Of a stretch of 43,357 nt of DNA, positions 16,236-25,598 are shown piece by piece. Source of the DNA: Acidobacteria bacterium 28-9 (GTDB lineage Bacteria > Acidobacteriota > Blastocatellia > Pyrinomonadales > Pyrinomonadaceae); NCBI GenBank assembly GCA_002050355.1, contig MWYY01000035.1, positions 1 to 43,357 on the forward strand. Direction: 5' to 3'. Under the pieces are notes generated by a model. That model did no database searches. It was not told the DNA's origin and worked only from the letters and a program-made list of their open reading frames with translations. A program made the translations under genes and the position numbers. The first letter of the stretch is position 1. Each line of letters opens with the position of its first letter.

Positions 16236-17474
16236 TTACTTATCCTTTATTAATTTCGAGTATAGATTTAAATACCTATCCGCCATAACTTCCACCGACA
16301 AATCTTGACACGCTCTTTCTCTTGCGGCGCGTCCAAGCCGTTCTTGTAATTTCGGATCTCTAAGAATGTTATTAACAGCTTCAGCTAATTTATCACCATC
16401 TTCAATACTGATTAATAGACTATTTATATTATCTTGGCACAAATATTCATTAGCCGGAATATCTGTCGTTACAATTGCCAATCCAGCTGCCATGGCTTCA
16501 ATTAGCGCAACAGACATTCCCTCCGTCAGAGATGGAAGAACAAAAACGTCAGAAGCCAAAAGATACTCGGTTGGATTAGATTTAAAGCCTAAAAAATGAA
16601 TTGTTTCATTTAGTTTTAACTCGTTGGTTAGAGATTTAATTTCGGATTCTATATCAGGAAAGCCGCCACCTTTGCCAAGAATAAGCAAATGCGCCAGTGG
16701 ATTTTGCTTATGTATTTTCTCCCAAGCTTTTACCAAAACATCAAGTCCCTTTTCCGCGCTTAGCCTGCCGGTAAAAATAACGATTTGTTCGTAAGGTAAA
16801 TTTAGTTTAGCTCGATAAGCGTTTTTAATTCCGGATAAATAAGCTGCATCCTTTGGTATAAAAGTGGCGTTTGGAACAAGTTTTATCTTTTTCGACGGGA
16901 TGCCAAGACTTTCAACTTCCCCCTGCATTTCTTTGCTTAGAACCGTCCAAAAATTAGCTTTGTGAAATTGCCAGACACGCAATTTACGGAAAGGCGTTTT
17001 TCTTAAACCATTTACTTCCCCTAATTCTCCAGAACGATGCGCTGCTACTACAACAGGCTTTCGTAGAATTGTTTGAGCTAATAAGCCAAGCATTGCAGGA
17101 GCATAAATTTGTTGGCAATGAATTATGTCATAATCATCCCGATGACGAATTAGCCATATTAAACCGTCGAGTAAATAGGATAAAGAATTAAACACGACAA
17201 AAAATCGGTTGAAAGTCGGTGTCCGGTGAAGCAACGTTCCATTGCGCCGCTCGTTTCGTTGAAGACTAAAATAATTGCGACAGCAAACCAGGGTTTTATA
17301 TCCGCGCTTGTCGAGTTCGTTCAGCAAACAAAAGGAAATGCTTTGCACGCCGCCGGTTGGCGAGTCAAGGTCGGTGACTAACATACAAACGCCGAACTTA
17401 TTCGTTTGGATTTCTCCCCGCATCGTTTCGACATTTTTATTTAATGAGTTAATTGCCACTGTAGATTGACTCAT
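16236..17474 (-). CDS. family 4 glycosyltransferase (GT-B)
   Basis: A 412-residue GT4 enzyme. A leader of about 25 residues precedes the first strand FGVCMLVTDLDSPTGGVQSI, whose GGVQ loop is the acceptor-site glycine motif. The donor half has IVIFTGRLSAEKGLDVLVKAWE near residue 235 and LPSLTEGMSVALIEAMAAG with the EX7E pair near residue 335. The ATG at 17474 is the plausible start, but no clear ribosome site is seen. The 193 bp upstream (17475-17667) holds no recognisable gene, only AT-rich sequence with a small inverted repeat (AGTTTT/AAAACT near 17550). Confidence 0.88.
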   Translation of the reverse strand: MSQSTVAINSLNKNVETMRGEIQTNKFGVCMLVTDLDSPTGGVQSISFCLLNELDKRGYKTLVCCRNYFSLQRNERRNGTLLHRTPTFNRFFVVFNSLSYLLDGLIWLIRHRDDYDIIHCQQIYAPAMLGLLAQTILRKPVVVAAHRSGELGEVNGLRKTPFRKLRVWQFHKANFWTVLSKEMQGEVESLGIPSKKIKLVPNATFIPKDAAYLSGIKNAYRAKLNLPYEQIVIFTGRLSAEKGLDVLVKAWEKIHKQNPLAHLLILGKGGGFPDIESEIKSLTNELKLNETIHFLGFKSNPTEYLLASDVFVLPSLTEGMSVALIEAMAAGLAIVTTDIPANEYLCQDNINSLLISIEDGDKLAEAVNNILRDPKLQERLGRAARERACQDLSVEVMADRYLNLYSKLIKDK

Positions 17475-17667
17475 ATTTGATAAGTTTTATTTGCGAGCGT
17501 CTCTTCGCTAATGCTTTAAGTTCCAAATTTGGTTCAACATTAAGTTTTGCGAAGCTTAAAACTCTATATTTAGAATCCTGACCGCTCTTAAGATAACTGC
17601 GGTATGAGTTAAATTTGCGTCAACTTTTTAGAGTAGCTGTTTTGCATCCGTCAATGAATTCCACTCG

Positions 17668-18441
17668 CTAATTTGGCTCTCCAAACGTGGTCAATTCTGT
17701 TAATTCTATTGTTGTAGTTTTGTAATTCCATTGACTTAGAAGACATTCAACCTTCTTGTAGGTCATCTCTCCGTCTACATAGTGATTGGTGCGAATTGCC
17801 CAATGAGGTTTATATTTTTTTATTGTATTTACCGCTCCTTTGATAGCCTCAATCTCGCTGCCCTCGATATTCATCTTAATAAAAATCTTGTTTTTTACAT
17901 CTATATCTTTCATTACTTTGTCAATCGTTGTTACAGGCACTTCGATTTTTTCCGCCATGTCGCCTTCATTTTCAGTAACGAATGAAGAACCTAATTCCCT
18001 CCCTGCTTCAAAAGTGAGACTCGTGTCCTCGGACCACAATCCTTTAGTAATTATAGATACATTTGTGACATTATTTAGCTCAAGAGTATCACGCAATCGC
18101 GGTAATGTATGTGGGTCCGGTTCAAAAGCAAACACCTTCCCTTTATTTCCGACTTTTTTGCTGGCATAAACGGCAAAAGTTCCGAAATACGCCCCGGCAT
18201 CAATTACTATATCGTTTTCCTTAAGCGAGATTTTATAGAAGTATTCTTTATCCATTCGAAAACGATGAAATGGATTTTCCTTAAATTTCATTTTTAATCC
18301 TTCTTTCTCGACATAGAAAATGTTGTCTTTGAAATTGATTAAAAAATCTTTTTGCATCTTATTATAAAAGAAGCAGCGCAAGTGATTCTTTAGCGTTGAG
18401 TCGGGTATAACCCGAAAAACGATAGAAACAAATCGGTTCAT
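17668..18441 (-). CDS. FkbM-family SAM-dependent methyltransferase
   Basis: A protein of about 257 residues with the FkbM methyltransferase layout: ENDIVIDAGAYFGTFAVYASKKVG (SAM-binding motif I near residue 80), KVFAFEPDPHTLPRL (motif II), and IFIKMNIEGSEIEAIKGA (motif IV, the FkbM hallmark I-KMDIEG-E, here N for D). FkbM enzymes methylate sugar or polyketide hydroxyls. In this operon the target is probably a glycan hydroxyl. The ATG at 18441 is preferred over an upstream TTG at 18486, which would abut the stop of the preceding gene. Neither has a strong ribosome site. Confidence 0.82.
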   Translation of the reverse strand: MNRFVSIVFRVIPDSTLKNHLRCFFYNKMQKDFLINFKDNIFYVEKEGLKMKFKENPFHRFRMDKEYFYKISLKENDIVIDAGAYFGTFAVYASKKVGNKGKVFAFEPDPHTLPRLRDTLELNNVTNVSIITKGLWSEDTSLTFEAGRELGSSFVTENEGDMAEKIEVPVTTIDKVMKDIDVKNKIFIKMNIEGSEIEAIKGAVNTIKKYKPHWAIRTNHYVDGEMTYKKVECLLSQWNYKTTTIELTELTTFGEPN

Positions 18442-18486
18442 AATAAATTTTGTAAGTTTACACAAATTCTGAAAGTGAATTAACAA

Positions 18487-19260
18487 TCAAATTCGACGAA
18501 ATTTGAAAACTTTGTTCAAGATGGCAAAAGCTCTCGCAACTAGCGTGTTATAGGTTACGTTATATTCGATATTAACTGTCTTTTCCATGCCACCGCCGGT
18601 TTTTTGCGCCCACGCCCAATCCCCTTCGCCGTGAATTTTAAAGTTACCATAATTGGGATGCTGCATGACCAGCAGTTGAAAAACTTCTCTGATTTGAGGC
18701 GTGTTCAATTCGTCTTCGGACAACTTTCGATGCGTGATGCCGTCGGTTGAATCATTTCCTTTTTTACCGGCGGAAGCATATGACCAAGCATAATCGTCAA
18801 AAATTATCCAGCCGTCTTTCTTTAAGAGTTTATCAACCATAAAGAAAGCCGCACCGTCTATCGTCCAATTTTTCGGACCATCAATAATACATAAATCATA
18901 CTTTGGAAGGCATGTATAACCGTCTGTATTGGCTTTTATCTCGTTTCTTAAAAACCAATTATATCCGGTTTTTTCACGAACGATTTTGACATTCTTCAAC
19001 AATTTGGTTCTCGCTAACAATTCTTCTGCCGAAGGGCTGAACAGTTCATTGGCTTCGAGCAAATCAACGCAAACCAATTCCCCTTCCAACTTTTCTTCTA
19101 GCGCAGCGGCAATATAGCAAGAAGCTGTTCCGTGAGCGATACCCAATTCAAGCACGTTTTTAACATTATTATCAATGATAAAATCGTATAGCTTTTCCGC
19201 GTTACGTGGGTTGATATAAGGAATGCCCGCTACCTGCTTCTGCACTTCATCAAATTTCAT
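18487..19260 (-). CDS. class I SAM-dependent methyltransferase (cephalosporin hydroxylase/CmcI or TylF-like)
   Basis: A 257-residue protein. Motif I is VLELGIAHGTASCYIAAALE near residue 36, followed by LVCVDLLEANELF. A later YDLCIIDGPKNWTIDGAAFF and GWIIFDDYAW give the Asp-rich metal-assisted O-methyltransferase pattern (DLCIIDG.K and FDDYAW). This is typical of enzymes methylating hydroxyl groups of sugars or small molecules. It is the first gene of the minus-strand operon and diverges from the plus-strand gene at 19494. The 233-bp divergent region should hold its promoter. Confidence 0.82.
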   Translation of the reverse strand: MKFDEVQKQVAGIPYINPRNAEKLYDFIIDNNVKNVLELGIAHGTASCYIAAALEEKLEGELVCVDLLEANELFSPSAEELLARTKLLKNVKIVREKTGYNWFLRNEIKANTDGYTCLPKYDLCIIDGPKNWTIDGAAFFMVDKLLKKDGWIIFDDYAWSYASAGKKGNDSTDGITHRKLSEDELNTPQIREVFQLLVMQHPNYGNFKIHGEGDWAWAQKTGGGMEKTVNIEYNVTYNTLVARAFAILNKVFKFRRI

Positions 19261-19300
19261 ACTGGTTTTTATAATCGAGCCGAAAAATTTTGCTTAAAAC

Positions 19301-19309
19301 TGTTATAAT
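19301..19309 (+). promoter_or_regulatory. candidate extended -10 promoter
   Basis: TGTTATAAT (TGN plus a perfect TATAAT) lies in the AT-rich divergent region 19261-19493 and points toward the plus-strand gene at 19494. No good -35 is seen at 17 bp, which fits an extended -10 type. It would give a leader of about 180 bases. No riboswitch was recognised in that leader. Confidence 0.35.
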
Positions 19310-19493
19310 CTCTCTAAAGTTTATGAGATTAAAAGTTCACTCTGAAAATAATAGTCTGTCTAATTTTCAACTCTCAAGGTTAATTGATTTCATATTCGCT
19401 CAATTAATTTTACTTTATACAACCATCAAAATATAGATAATAAACAAGAAAGATAAATTAGTAAAATTATCCTAATTAGCACAAAATTAATAC

Positions 19494-21512
19494 GTGGAAA
19501 CCCAATTACCAGTCAATATAGATGAAGCGCTTCGCGAAAAAGTCAAAAAATTTACGGTTATCTATAACCAGAACAAAGATGGTCAACAAGAACCAACCGA
19601 AATAATCATAGTCCCGACGGGCGGCGACCTGTCTCGCGGCTTCGAGCTTGCCAAAGAGCTTTTAGCGCAAAATCTTGCGGTTAGACTAATCGGGGAAGGC
19701 GTAAACTTACGTTGGACGCAGCCAGCATGGGTCCGAGAAACAGGGCAATTGTGGCTAACAGAGTTGGGAGCTTATCACACGAAAAAACTAAAAGAAACAG
19801 ATTGGATTCTCCAAAAGGACATAAAAAGTTGGTTAAATGAAGTTTTGGGCGAGGTCATTACCGGACATGACTCCGGCAAAGTTTTTCTCGGTTCTGCCTT
19901 AACCCGTCTTTTCGCCAGCAGCGATAATGCGGGTAGTCTTCCGGTTTTGTCTGAAATTGTCGAATTGCACGGAGTAAAAAATTATTACTACATACCCGGC
20001 ACGCAAGTGAGCGCAAAGCAAATAGAACATCTAATTGCAAGTGTCGGCGGAACATTAAAGACTGTTAAATCGATGTCTTTTTCAGCAATGCGGCTTCGTA
20101 TTGTCTCCCAAGGTTTTGCTTGGATGGCAGCAGTTATTTTAAGACAGCTATATTTTCACAACAAAGAAAAACCTTCGAGACTTAGATTAAATAAGCTCAA
20201 AAAACAGCACAAAGTCAACTCTAAATATTCGTCGTGGGCAGTATTATTCGCTGATTTCAAACGAATGAATTCAATGGTCGTTAATTCGTTTGTTCTTCCA
20301 GCACTTGAAAACAAAGAACCAGTGGGGATTTTGCTGGCAGGAAGATTGGTCTTGGGGGAAATTTTGGGAGTCGAATCGAGGGAGCAAACAGGAAACGATA
20401 ATTGGACAGGTTTGAGCGAACTTGAAGCTCACCTACCAGAGTGCAGAGTAGAACAAATCGTCAGTGTGGAGTCGTGGTTGGAGTTATTTAAGCTATTCGT
20501 TCGTTTCTTGAAAAAGGCAAGTGCGGCAATTTTTCGTATTGCGTGGAAGCCGACCTATACCGGAGAAAAATTCAAGTTTGACTTTTCAGAAAATTGGGTT
20601 GATTTAATCACAATGCTTACGCAAGATGTTTACCAAGCCTTATCCACAGAGATTGCGACAGATAAAGCTACATTACGAAACGACTTTCAAGGTGCAACCG
20701 TTGTCTTCGCTGTCAATGGAGCAGTGCCGTTCTCGATTGCAGACGCAATGTTACAAAGTGCTGGCGCGACGACGATTGATTTTATTCATGGTATTCCAGG
20801 AACTTGGTTAGGTATGATTCCAAGTATTTCATCAATTCGTGAAGTCCAAATCAAACCTAATATAGACACAGAAATCTCTGCCGAACAAAAAATCACAGTT
20901 ACCAAGACTCGTTGCCCAACTGTTTTCAAGCAGACTAATAGCAGCAAGCCTGCGCGTAATATTCTTCTGACGACAAGCTATGCTTTATACTTTTCTAAAT
21001 ATAACGGCAACATTCCGTGGCTTCCTTTTCAAAAAGAAATGCTGTCGGTTGTTCCGATTATCAGAGAACTTTTCCCCGACAGATTTCAATTTCGCTGGCG
21101 CGCGCATCCGTGGGATTGGAAACCGGCAGTTGAGCAGACAAAAAACCGCGTGGGCAACATCGAGTTATCCGAGGGACGGCTTTTGAACGAAGATTTGGAG
21201 TGGGCGGACATTGTTATTTCAAGTTTTTCCACGGTTTTGGGCGATGCTCTCTGGTATGATGTGCCGGTTTTTCTGCACACGGCGCCGCTGTCGGCGGACA
21301 TTCCGGCGGTCTTGAGTTTCGATTCGTCGCGCCGGTTCTTTCTAGCTTCGGAGATTCGTCTTCCGTTTCTCGAATGCGTCAAAAATCTCGACTCCGGCAA
21401 TCCCGAAGCATTGGCTTTTGAAAAACAAACTCGCCGCGCCTGGTTTGAGACGGCGGAAGATGAAGCATCGAATCAAGCCGCCGACTTTTCCCCCGCGCGA
21501 AACCTGGTGTAA
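19494..21512 (+). CDS. large unassigned GT-B-like protein, candidate glycosyltransferase
   Basis: A 672-residue protein not matched to a named family. The second half looks like a GT-B donor domain: FIHGIPGTWLG near residue 435, NILLTTSYALYFSKY near 490, FRWRAHPWDWKPAVEQ near 535, and DIVISSFSTVLGDALWYDVPVFLH near 575. The last resembles the S.FSTV..EAL..G.PV element of CDP-glycerol transferases and bacterial sialyl- and polysialyl-type enzymes. The N-terminal 400 residues contain Rossmann-like pieces (TEIIIVPTGGDLSRGFELA). There is no signal peptide, and at most one or two hydrophobic stretches. It is the only plus-strand gene in the polysaccharide locus, between the GT operon and the Pse operon. 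It could be the transferase for the nonulosonic acid (inference). The start is GTG without a clear ribosome site. Confidence 0.6.
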   Translation: METQLPVNIDEALREKVKKFTVIYNQNKDGQQEPTEIIIVPTGGDLSRGFELAKELLAQNLAVRLIGEGVNLRWTQPAWVRETGQLWLTELGAYHTKKLKETDWILQKDIKSWLNEVLGEVITGHDSGKVFLGSALTRLFASSDNAGSLPVLSEIVELHGVKNYYYIPGTQVSAKQIEHLIASVGGTLKTVKSMSFSAMRLRIVSQGFAWMAAVILRQLYFHNKEKPSRLRLNKLKKQHKVNSKYSSWAVLFADFKRMNSMVVNSFVLPALENKEPVGILLAGRLVLGEILGVESREQTGNDNWTGLSELEAHLPECRVEQIVSVESWLELFKLFVRFLKKASAAIFRIAWKPTYTGEKFKFDFSENWVDLITMLTQDVYQALSTEIATDKATLRNDFQGATVVFAVNGAVPFSIADAMLQSAGATTIDFIHGIPGTWLGMIPSISSIREVQIKPNIDTEISAEQKITVTKTRCPTVFKQTNSSKPARNILLTTSYALYFSKYNGNIPWLPFQKEMLSVVPIIRELFPDRFQFRWRAHPWDWKPAVEQTKNRVGNIELSEGRLLNEDLEWADIVISSFSTVLGDALWYDVPVFLHTAPLSADIPAVLSFDSSRRFFLASEIRLPFLECVKNLDSGNPEALAFEKQTRRAWFETAEDEASNQAADFSPARNLV

Positions 21513-22939
21513 AGCGTCGAGATTTGGCGATAACTAAGACCGCTTCCGATCAGCATCAGTCCGGCGGCAAAAAACAGCAAAATTATTTTTGCGATTAGAG
21601 CCGCCGCCAAATTCTCGAATGTGAACCAGAAAGTTCCCGCCAAATAAGCAGCGACGGCGACGATTATCATCGAAGATACGGCAGTCCAGGAATAAGGCAG
21701 TTTGTCTATCCGGCGCGAAGCGAAATGGGCGGCAGCCGCCATCATAAAAAACGCCAGCGCGGTTGTCGCGGCGGTCGCCCAAACGCCGAAATACGGAACC
21801 AGAAACCAATTCAGTATCAAATTCAGAACAGCCGGCGGAGCCGCTAAAAATATCATCCATTCAGTGCGCCCGCCGTTTTCAATGACGCTCAGCGACAAAA
21901 TGTAAAAACCGGCGTATGCCCAATAAGCCGTCGCGATCAGCGGGACGAATTTCCACGCTTCGTAATACGCCGGACTCGCCATAATTTTCAGAGTCTCCGG
22001 CGCCAGCAGGGAAATTGTCAACGCCGCTAAGGTGACAATCGTCAGATAAACGGACAAGAGCTGCGGCAGCCGCGCGCGAAACAGCGGGTCTTGGTATTGC
22101 TCGTAGTAGGCGGGCGTAAATGCTCCGCGTAGAGACACTCCGACTACGCCGATAATCGTTCCGATAGTGTAAGCGAGCGTGTAGATACCGATTTCCGAGG
22201 TCGAGACGAAATAGCTCAACACCCAGCGATCCGATAAATTCATCGCCCACATAAAGAAAAGATACGGCACCGTCGGCGCGCTCAATCGCAGCGCGCTCCG
22301 CAGATGCTTCCAGACGACCGTTATCTGCCGCCACGAATCGAACCGCCGCGCGATGATAAAATGCGAAATCAGCGAGACGATAAAAAATCCGATTGCCTGA
22401 CCCTGCAGACTGCCTAACGCTCCGGCTTGCCGCCAGACGACAAAATAAATCGTAAATCCGGTGGTGATGAGAAAAAAAACCGTCGTCAAAATCGCGTATT
22501 TTGCGGCTTTCTGCTCGGCATAAAGAATGGCTAACGGTATTTCCTGCGCAACATTCAGCAGAGCGACCCAAACGGCGAGACGGATATACGGATGCCAGGG
22601 AACGGTCTGGAAAACGTCTCCGGCAATGTTCGAGCCGACGATTTCAAGAATCCCGACGATCAGCAGGGGGACTATTAAAAACCACAACCAAATACTGCTC
22701 AAAAGTTTTTGATACTCATCCTTGTCTAACTTGAAATAAAATAAATTAACGGCGGCGTGCAAATTGACGGTAAAAAGAGGCAGCAAAACACCGTAAACGG
22801 AAGTGCAAATGGCGATTATTCCATAATCGGCAGGCGACAAGTGGCTCGTATAAAGCGGCAGCAGCAGAAAAGCAACGCCGCGATTGAGCATCGAAGCTAA
22901 AAGATACAGCGACGAATTACCGATGAACTTTTTCAGCAC
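21473..22939 (-). CDS. Wzx-type polysaccharide flippase (MOP superfamily)
   Basis: A 488-residue membrane protein with about 12-14 hydrophobic helices. The start GNSSLYLLASMLNRGVAFLLLP is typical of Wzx/RfbX and MurJ-like exporters, with LYTSHLSPADYGIIA following. It should flip undecaprenyl-pyrophosphate-linked oligosaccharide across the inner membrane. It is the last gene of the Pse operon, downstream of pseI, which links the nonulosonic acid pathway to glycan export. Its 3' end overlaps the 3' end of the convergent 672-residue gene by 40 bp. Confidence 0.9.
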   Translation of the reverse strand: MLKKFIGNSSLYLLASMLNRGVAFLLLPLYTSHLSPADYGIIAICTSVYGVLLPLFTVNLHAAVNLFYFKLDKDEYQKLLSSIWLWFLIVPLLIVGILEIVGSNIAGDVFQTVPWHPYIRLAVWVALLNVAQEIPLAILYAEQKAAKYAILTTVFFLITTGFTIYFVVWRQAGALGSLQGQAIGFFIVSLISHFIIARRFDSWRQITVVWKHLRSALRLSAPTVPYLFFMWAMNLSDRWVLSYFVSTSEIGIYTLAYTIGTIIGVVGVSLRGAFTPAYYEQYQDPLFRARLPQLLSVYLTIVTLAALTISLLAPETLKIMASPAYYEAWKFVPLIATAYWAYAGFYILSLSVIENGGRTEWMIFLAAPPAVLNLILNWFLVPYFGVWATAATTALAFFMMAAAAHFASRRIDKLPYSWTAVSSMIIVAVAAYLAGTFWFTFENLAAALIAKIILLFFAAGLMLIGSGLSYRQISTLYTRFRAGEKSAA

Positions 22940-22987
22940 TTATTTAATTTCGGTTGGAAGAGGAAAAATTTTAGTCGAGCAGCATTT

Positions 22988-24034
22988 CTAGGCGATCAAA
23001 CTCCAGTCGAGCGGCGTTCCGCGTTCGATGTCGCGGCTGGCTCGGCGACTCAAAACTTCATCCAGATGCTTCGGCGCGAGTCCGTTGCCGGGACGAATCG
23101 AGCGAACATTTCGCGCGGTTAATTTCTCGCCCGCTTTGACATCTTCGACGACGAACAGCGAACGCCGGAAGATGCGGCTTTTCGATTCTTTTTCGCTCAC
23201 GCCGTAGTTGACTTTTCCAAGAGCTTTTTCCACCGTGCGGACGGCTTCGACCATCGCTTTGAATTCGTCCGGTTCGAGCGAAAAAGCCGTGTCCGGTCCG
23301 GGCAAATCGCGCGACAGCGTAAAATGTTTTTCGATGACGCACGCGCCCAAAGCGACGGCGGCGACCGGCACGGTAATGCCGAGCGTGTGGTCGGAAAGCC
23401 CGGCGTGAACGCCGAAGGCTTGCGCCAGATGCGGAATCGTCTGCAAATTCATTTCTTCGGGCAGAGCCGGATAAGCACTCGTGCATTTGAGCAAAATAAT
23501 ATTTTCCGCTCCGGCTTCGCGCAATGTCCGCACGGATTCTTCAATCTCGCCGAGCGTCGCCATTCCGGTTGACATAATAATCGGCTTTCCGGTTTGGGCG
23601 ACTTTTCGCAGAAGCGCGTGGTCAATCATTTCAAACGACGCGATTTTATGCACTGGCACGTTCATTTCTTCGAGAAAATCAACTGCCGTATTGTCGAACG
23701 GAGTCGAGAAAAAATCTATTTCGAGTTCGTCGGCGATTTCCTTCAACCTCGGCTGCCAATCCCAGGGCGTGTAGGCTTCCTGATAAAGCTCGTATAAATT
23801 TCGCCCGTCCCACAAGCCGCCTTTGATTTGAAACGGCGGCGCGTCCGAATCAATCGTCAGCGTGTCGGCGGTATAAGTTTGCAGCTTTACCGCGTCCGCG
23901 CCCGATGCTTTTGCCGCCCGCAGAATCTCGACCGCCTGGTCGAAATCCTGCCCGTGATTGGCTGACATCTCGGCGATAATATACGCCGGATGTCCCGCGC
24001 CGATTAATCTATTACCGATTTTAAAACTGTTCAT
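22988..24034 (-). CDS. pseI: pseudaminic acid synthase
   Basis: A NeuB-family enzyme of about 348 residues that condenses 2,4-diacetamido-2,4,6-trideoxy-L-altrose with phosphoenolpyruvate. Seen: YIIAEMSANHGQDF (N-terminal barrel with the AE.SANH signature), DAVKLQTYTADT, STPFD, IASFEMIDH, STGMA, CTSAYPA, GLSDHT and EKHFTLSR. After these comes a C-terminal antifreeze-like (SAF) domain beginning about residue 280 (RRSLFVVEDVKAGE). PseI and NeuB/LegI are close, and assignment to PseI rests on the whole Pse gene set nearby. The ATG at 24034 with GGCGGAG about 10 bases upstream is chosen. A longer frame to 24106 would overlap the upstream gene. Confidence 0.9.
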   Translation of the reverse strand: MNSFKIGNRLIGAGHPAYIIAEMSANHGQDFDQAVEILRAAKASGADAVKLQTYTADTLTIDSDAPPFQIKGGLWDGRNLYELYQEAYTPWDWQPRLKEIADELEIDFFSTPFDNTAVDFLEEMNVPVHKIASFEMIDHALLRKVAQTGKPIIMSTGMATLGEIEESVRTLREAGAENIILLKCTSAYPALPEEMNLQTIPHLAQAFGVHAGLSDHTLGITVPVAAVALGACVIEKHFTLSRDLPGPDTAFSLEPDEFKAMVEAVRTVEKALGKVNYGVSEKESKSRIFRRSLFVVEDVKAGEKLTARNVRSIRPGNGLAPKHLDEVLSRRASRDIERGTPLDWSLIA

Positions 24035-24038
24035 AACT

Positions 24039-24533
24039 TTAATTCTCCGCCAATTTCCAAACGAAACTTTCCGCTTGCCGTCCCTTAATTTCAGTCGAGC
24101 CTTCAAGCTGGAAACCGGCGCGGAGAAACGCCTTACGCGACGCTTCGTTGCCTTCGATGACGAGAGCCGTAATTTTCCGGCAATCCAAATCCTGTAAAGC
24201 CCGCCGAACTGTCAGCCGCAAAATTTCGACTCCTAAACCTTTTCCCCGATGCTCCTTTGAAATTGAAAAACCGATTTCCGCCGATTGTTCGTCCGCCGCC
24301 CGGTCGTAACGAATTTGTCCGACCGGCTCGTCGTCTTCGAGCAGAAGATAAAACCGCGTCGTCGGCGAAGCAACGCGCCGATTAAACCATTCGAGATGCG
24401 ATTCCCAATTAATTGGCTCAATGTTGAAAGATTGCTCGCGCACCGAACGGTCGTTCGCCCAATGCCAGAACAGTTCGGCATCTTCGACGGTCGCCGCCCG
24501 AATTGATAATTCTTCCTTTCGGTCATTCAACAT
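24039..24533 (-). CDS. pseH: pseudaminic acid pathway GNAT N-acetyltransferase
   Basis: A 164-residue single-domain GNAT protein. It reads SIRAATVEDAELFWHWANDRSVREQSF at the start and then the acetyl-CoA binding loop ISKEHRGKGLGVEIL near residue 95 (Q/RxxGxG/A). In the Pse pathway PseH acetylates the 4-amino group of UDP-4-amino-4,6-dideoxy-L-AltNAc before PseG removes UDP. Gene position between pseG and pseI supports this over a ribosomal-protein acetyltransferase. There is a 4-bp gap to pseI and a 9-bp gap to pseG. Confidence 0.85.
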   Translation of the reverse strand: MLNDRKEELSIRAATVEDAELFWHWANDRSVREQSFNIEPINWESHLEWFNRRVASPTTRFYLLLEDDEPVGQIRYDRAADEQSAEIGFSISKEHRGKGLGVEILRLTVRRALQDLDCRKITALVIEGNEASRKAFLRAGFQLEGSTEIKGRQAESFVWKLAEN

Positions 24534-24542
24534 AGCAAAATT

Positions 24543-25598
24543 TCAAGCGTTAAGTGTTGAAAGCAAAGTCTCGACGATTCTGTTTCTGCCGCGTCCGTCA
24601 ACAATCTCGCCGCCGCGTCCGCTCATTCGCTCGCGCCTCCGCGCGTCGCTTAAAATCGCGTTTAATTTTTCCATCAGATTTTCCTCTGAAACTTGCTCGA
24701 ACCAGCCGAGGTTTTCGGCGAAACCGATTTTGTTCAATCCATCTGCAATTCCCGTCTGATTGTCCGCTGTTATTAGCAGCATCGTCGGAAGATTCATAAA
24801 AGCCGCTTCCCAGCAAGTGCTTCCCGCCGCCGAAACGCAGATGTCCGCCCAAGCCATCAACTCCGGCATATTTTCCGCGTTGACGATTAAATCAATGTCA
24901 GCCGGTGAATTTTCGATTGCTTGTTTCAACGCGGCAAGGTGCGGATTACTCGCTCCGACAACGGCTTTTACTTCCAGATTTTCAATCGCCGCCCATTTAA
25001 CGGCGCGAATTACTTTAAGCGTTTGATTATGAAAATCGCCGCCGCCCATCGTAACTAGAATTCGGCGGGCAACAACCGGAATTTCGCGCTGCCGATTTCG
25101 CCGTTCTAAAAATTCGTCGCGCAAAAGAGCGTAGGTCGTTCCCAAAAATAAAATCGTATCTTCTGGGCAATCGTAACGCAACTTTTCGGCATTGATATTC
25201 TGATTCAAAATCGCGTCCGTTTCATAAAACGAAATTTGCGCCGTGTCGTCAATCGCCAGCACGCGATTACCGTTCGCCCGAATTTTCTCGTGAAATATTC
25301 GGTCAAAGTGATAACCGTCAACCGCGCACCACGCTCGCGGATAATTTCCCAAAACTCGCCGCGTCGTCTCCCAATCCGCCGGATGCGGATAGGAATTCTC
25401 AACAGCGACGACGGCGAAGTTTTCTCGTTTCAGCCGCTCGAGCAAATCCGCGCTCGCGCAATTCGTTACAAAGACAATCGCGCCGCCCGCCGACTTCCAG
25501 CCTTGCGCCAACGCCAAAGACCGCATTAAATGTCCCGTGCCGATTGCGCCGTTCGCGTCGGCGCGAACGATTAACTGTGATTGGGTGTCGGCGACCAA
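24543..25598 (-). CDS. pseG: UDP-2,4-diacetamido-2,4,6-trideoxy-beta-L-altropyranose hydrolase
   Basis: A 351-residue GT-B-like nucleotide-sugar hydrolase. The N-terminal VRADANGAIGTGHLMRSLALAQ is the diagnostic RADA...GTGH.MR loop with the catalytic His. The C-terminal part has GGGDFHNQTLKVIRA and the UDP-binding AGSTCWEAAFMNLPTMLL. It removes UDP, giving the substrate of PseI. The start is TTG at 25598, supported by AAAGGA about 9 bases upstream and by the lack of any ATG before the RADA motif. It overlaps the end of pseF by 28 bp, so translation is probably coupled. Confidence 0.9.
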   Translation of the reverse strand: MVADTQSQLIVRADANGAIGTGHLMRSLALAQGWKSAGGAIVFVTNCASADLLERLKRENFAVVAVENSYPHPADWETTRRVLGNYPRAWCAVDGYHFDRIFHEKIRANGNRVLAIDDTAQISFYETDAILNQNINAEKLRYDCPEDTILFLGTTYALLRDEFLERRNRQREIPVVARRILVTMGGGDFHNQTLKVIRAVKWAAIENLEVKAVVGASNPHLAALKQAIENSPADIDLIVNAENMPELMAWADICVSAAGSTCWEAAFMNLPTMLLITADNQTGIADGLNKIGFAENLGWFEQVSEENLMEKLNAILSDARRRERMSGRGGEIVDGRGRNRIVETLLSTLNA

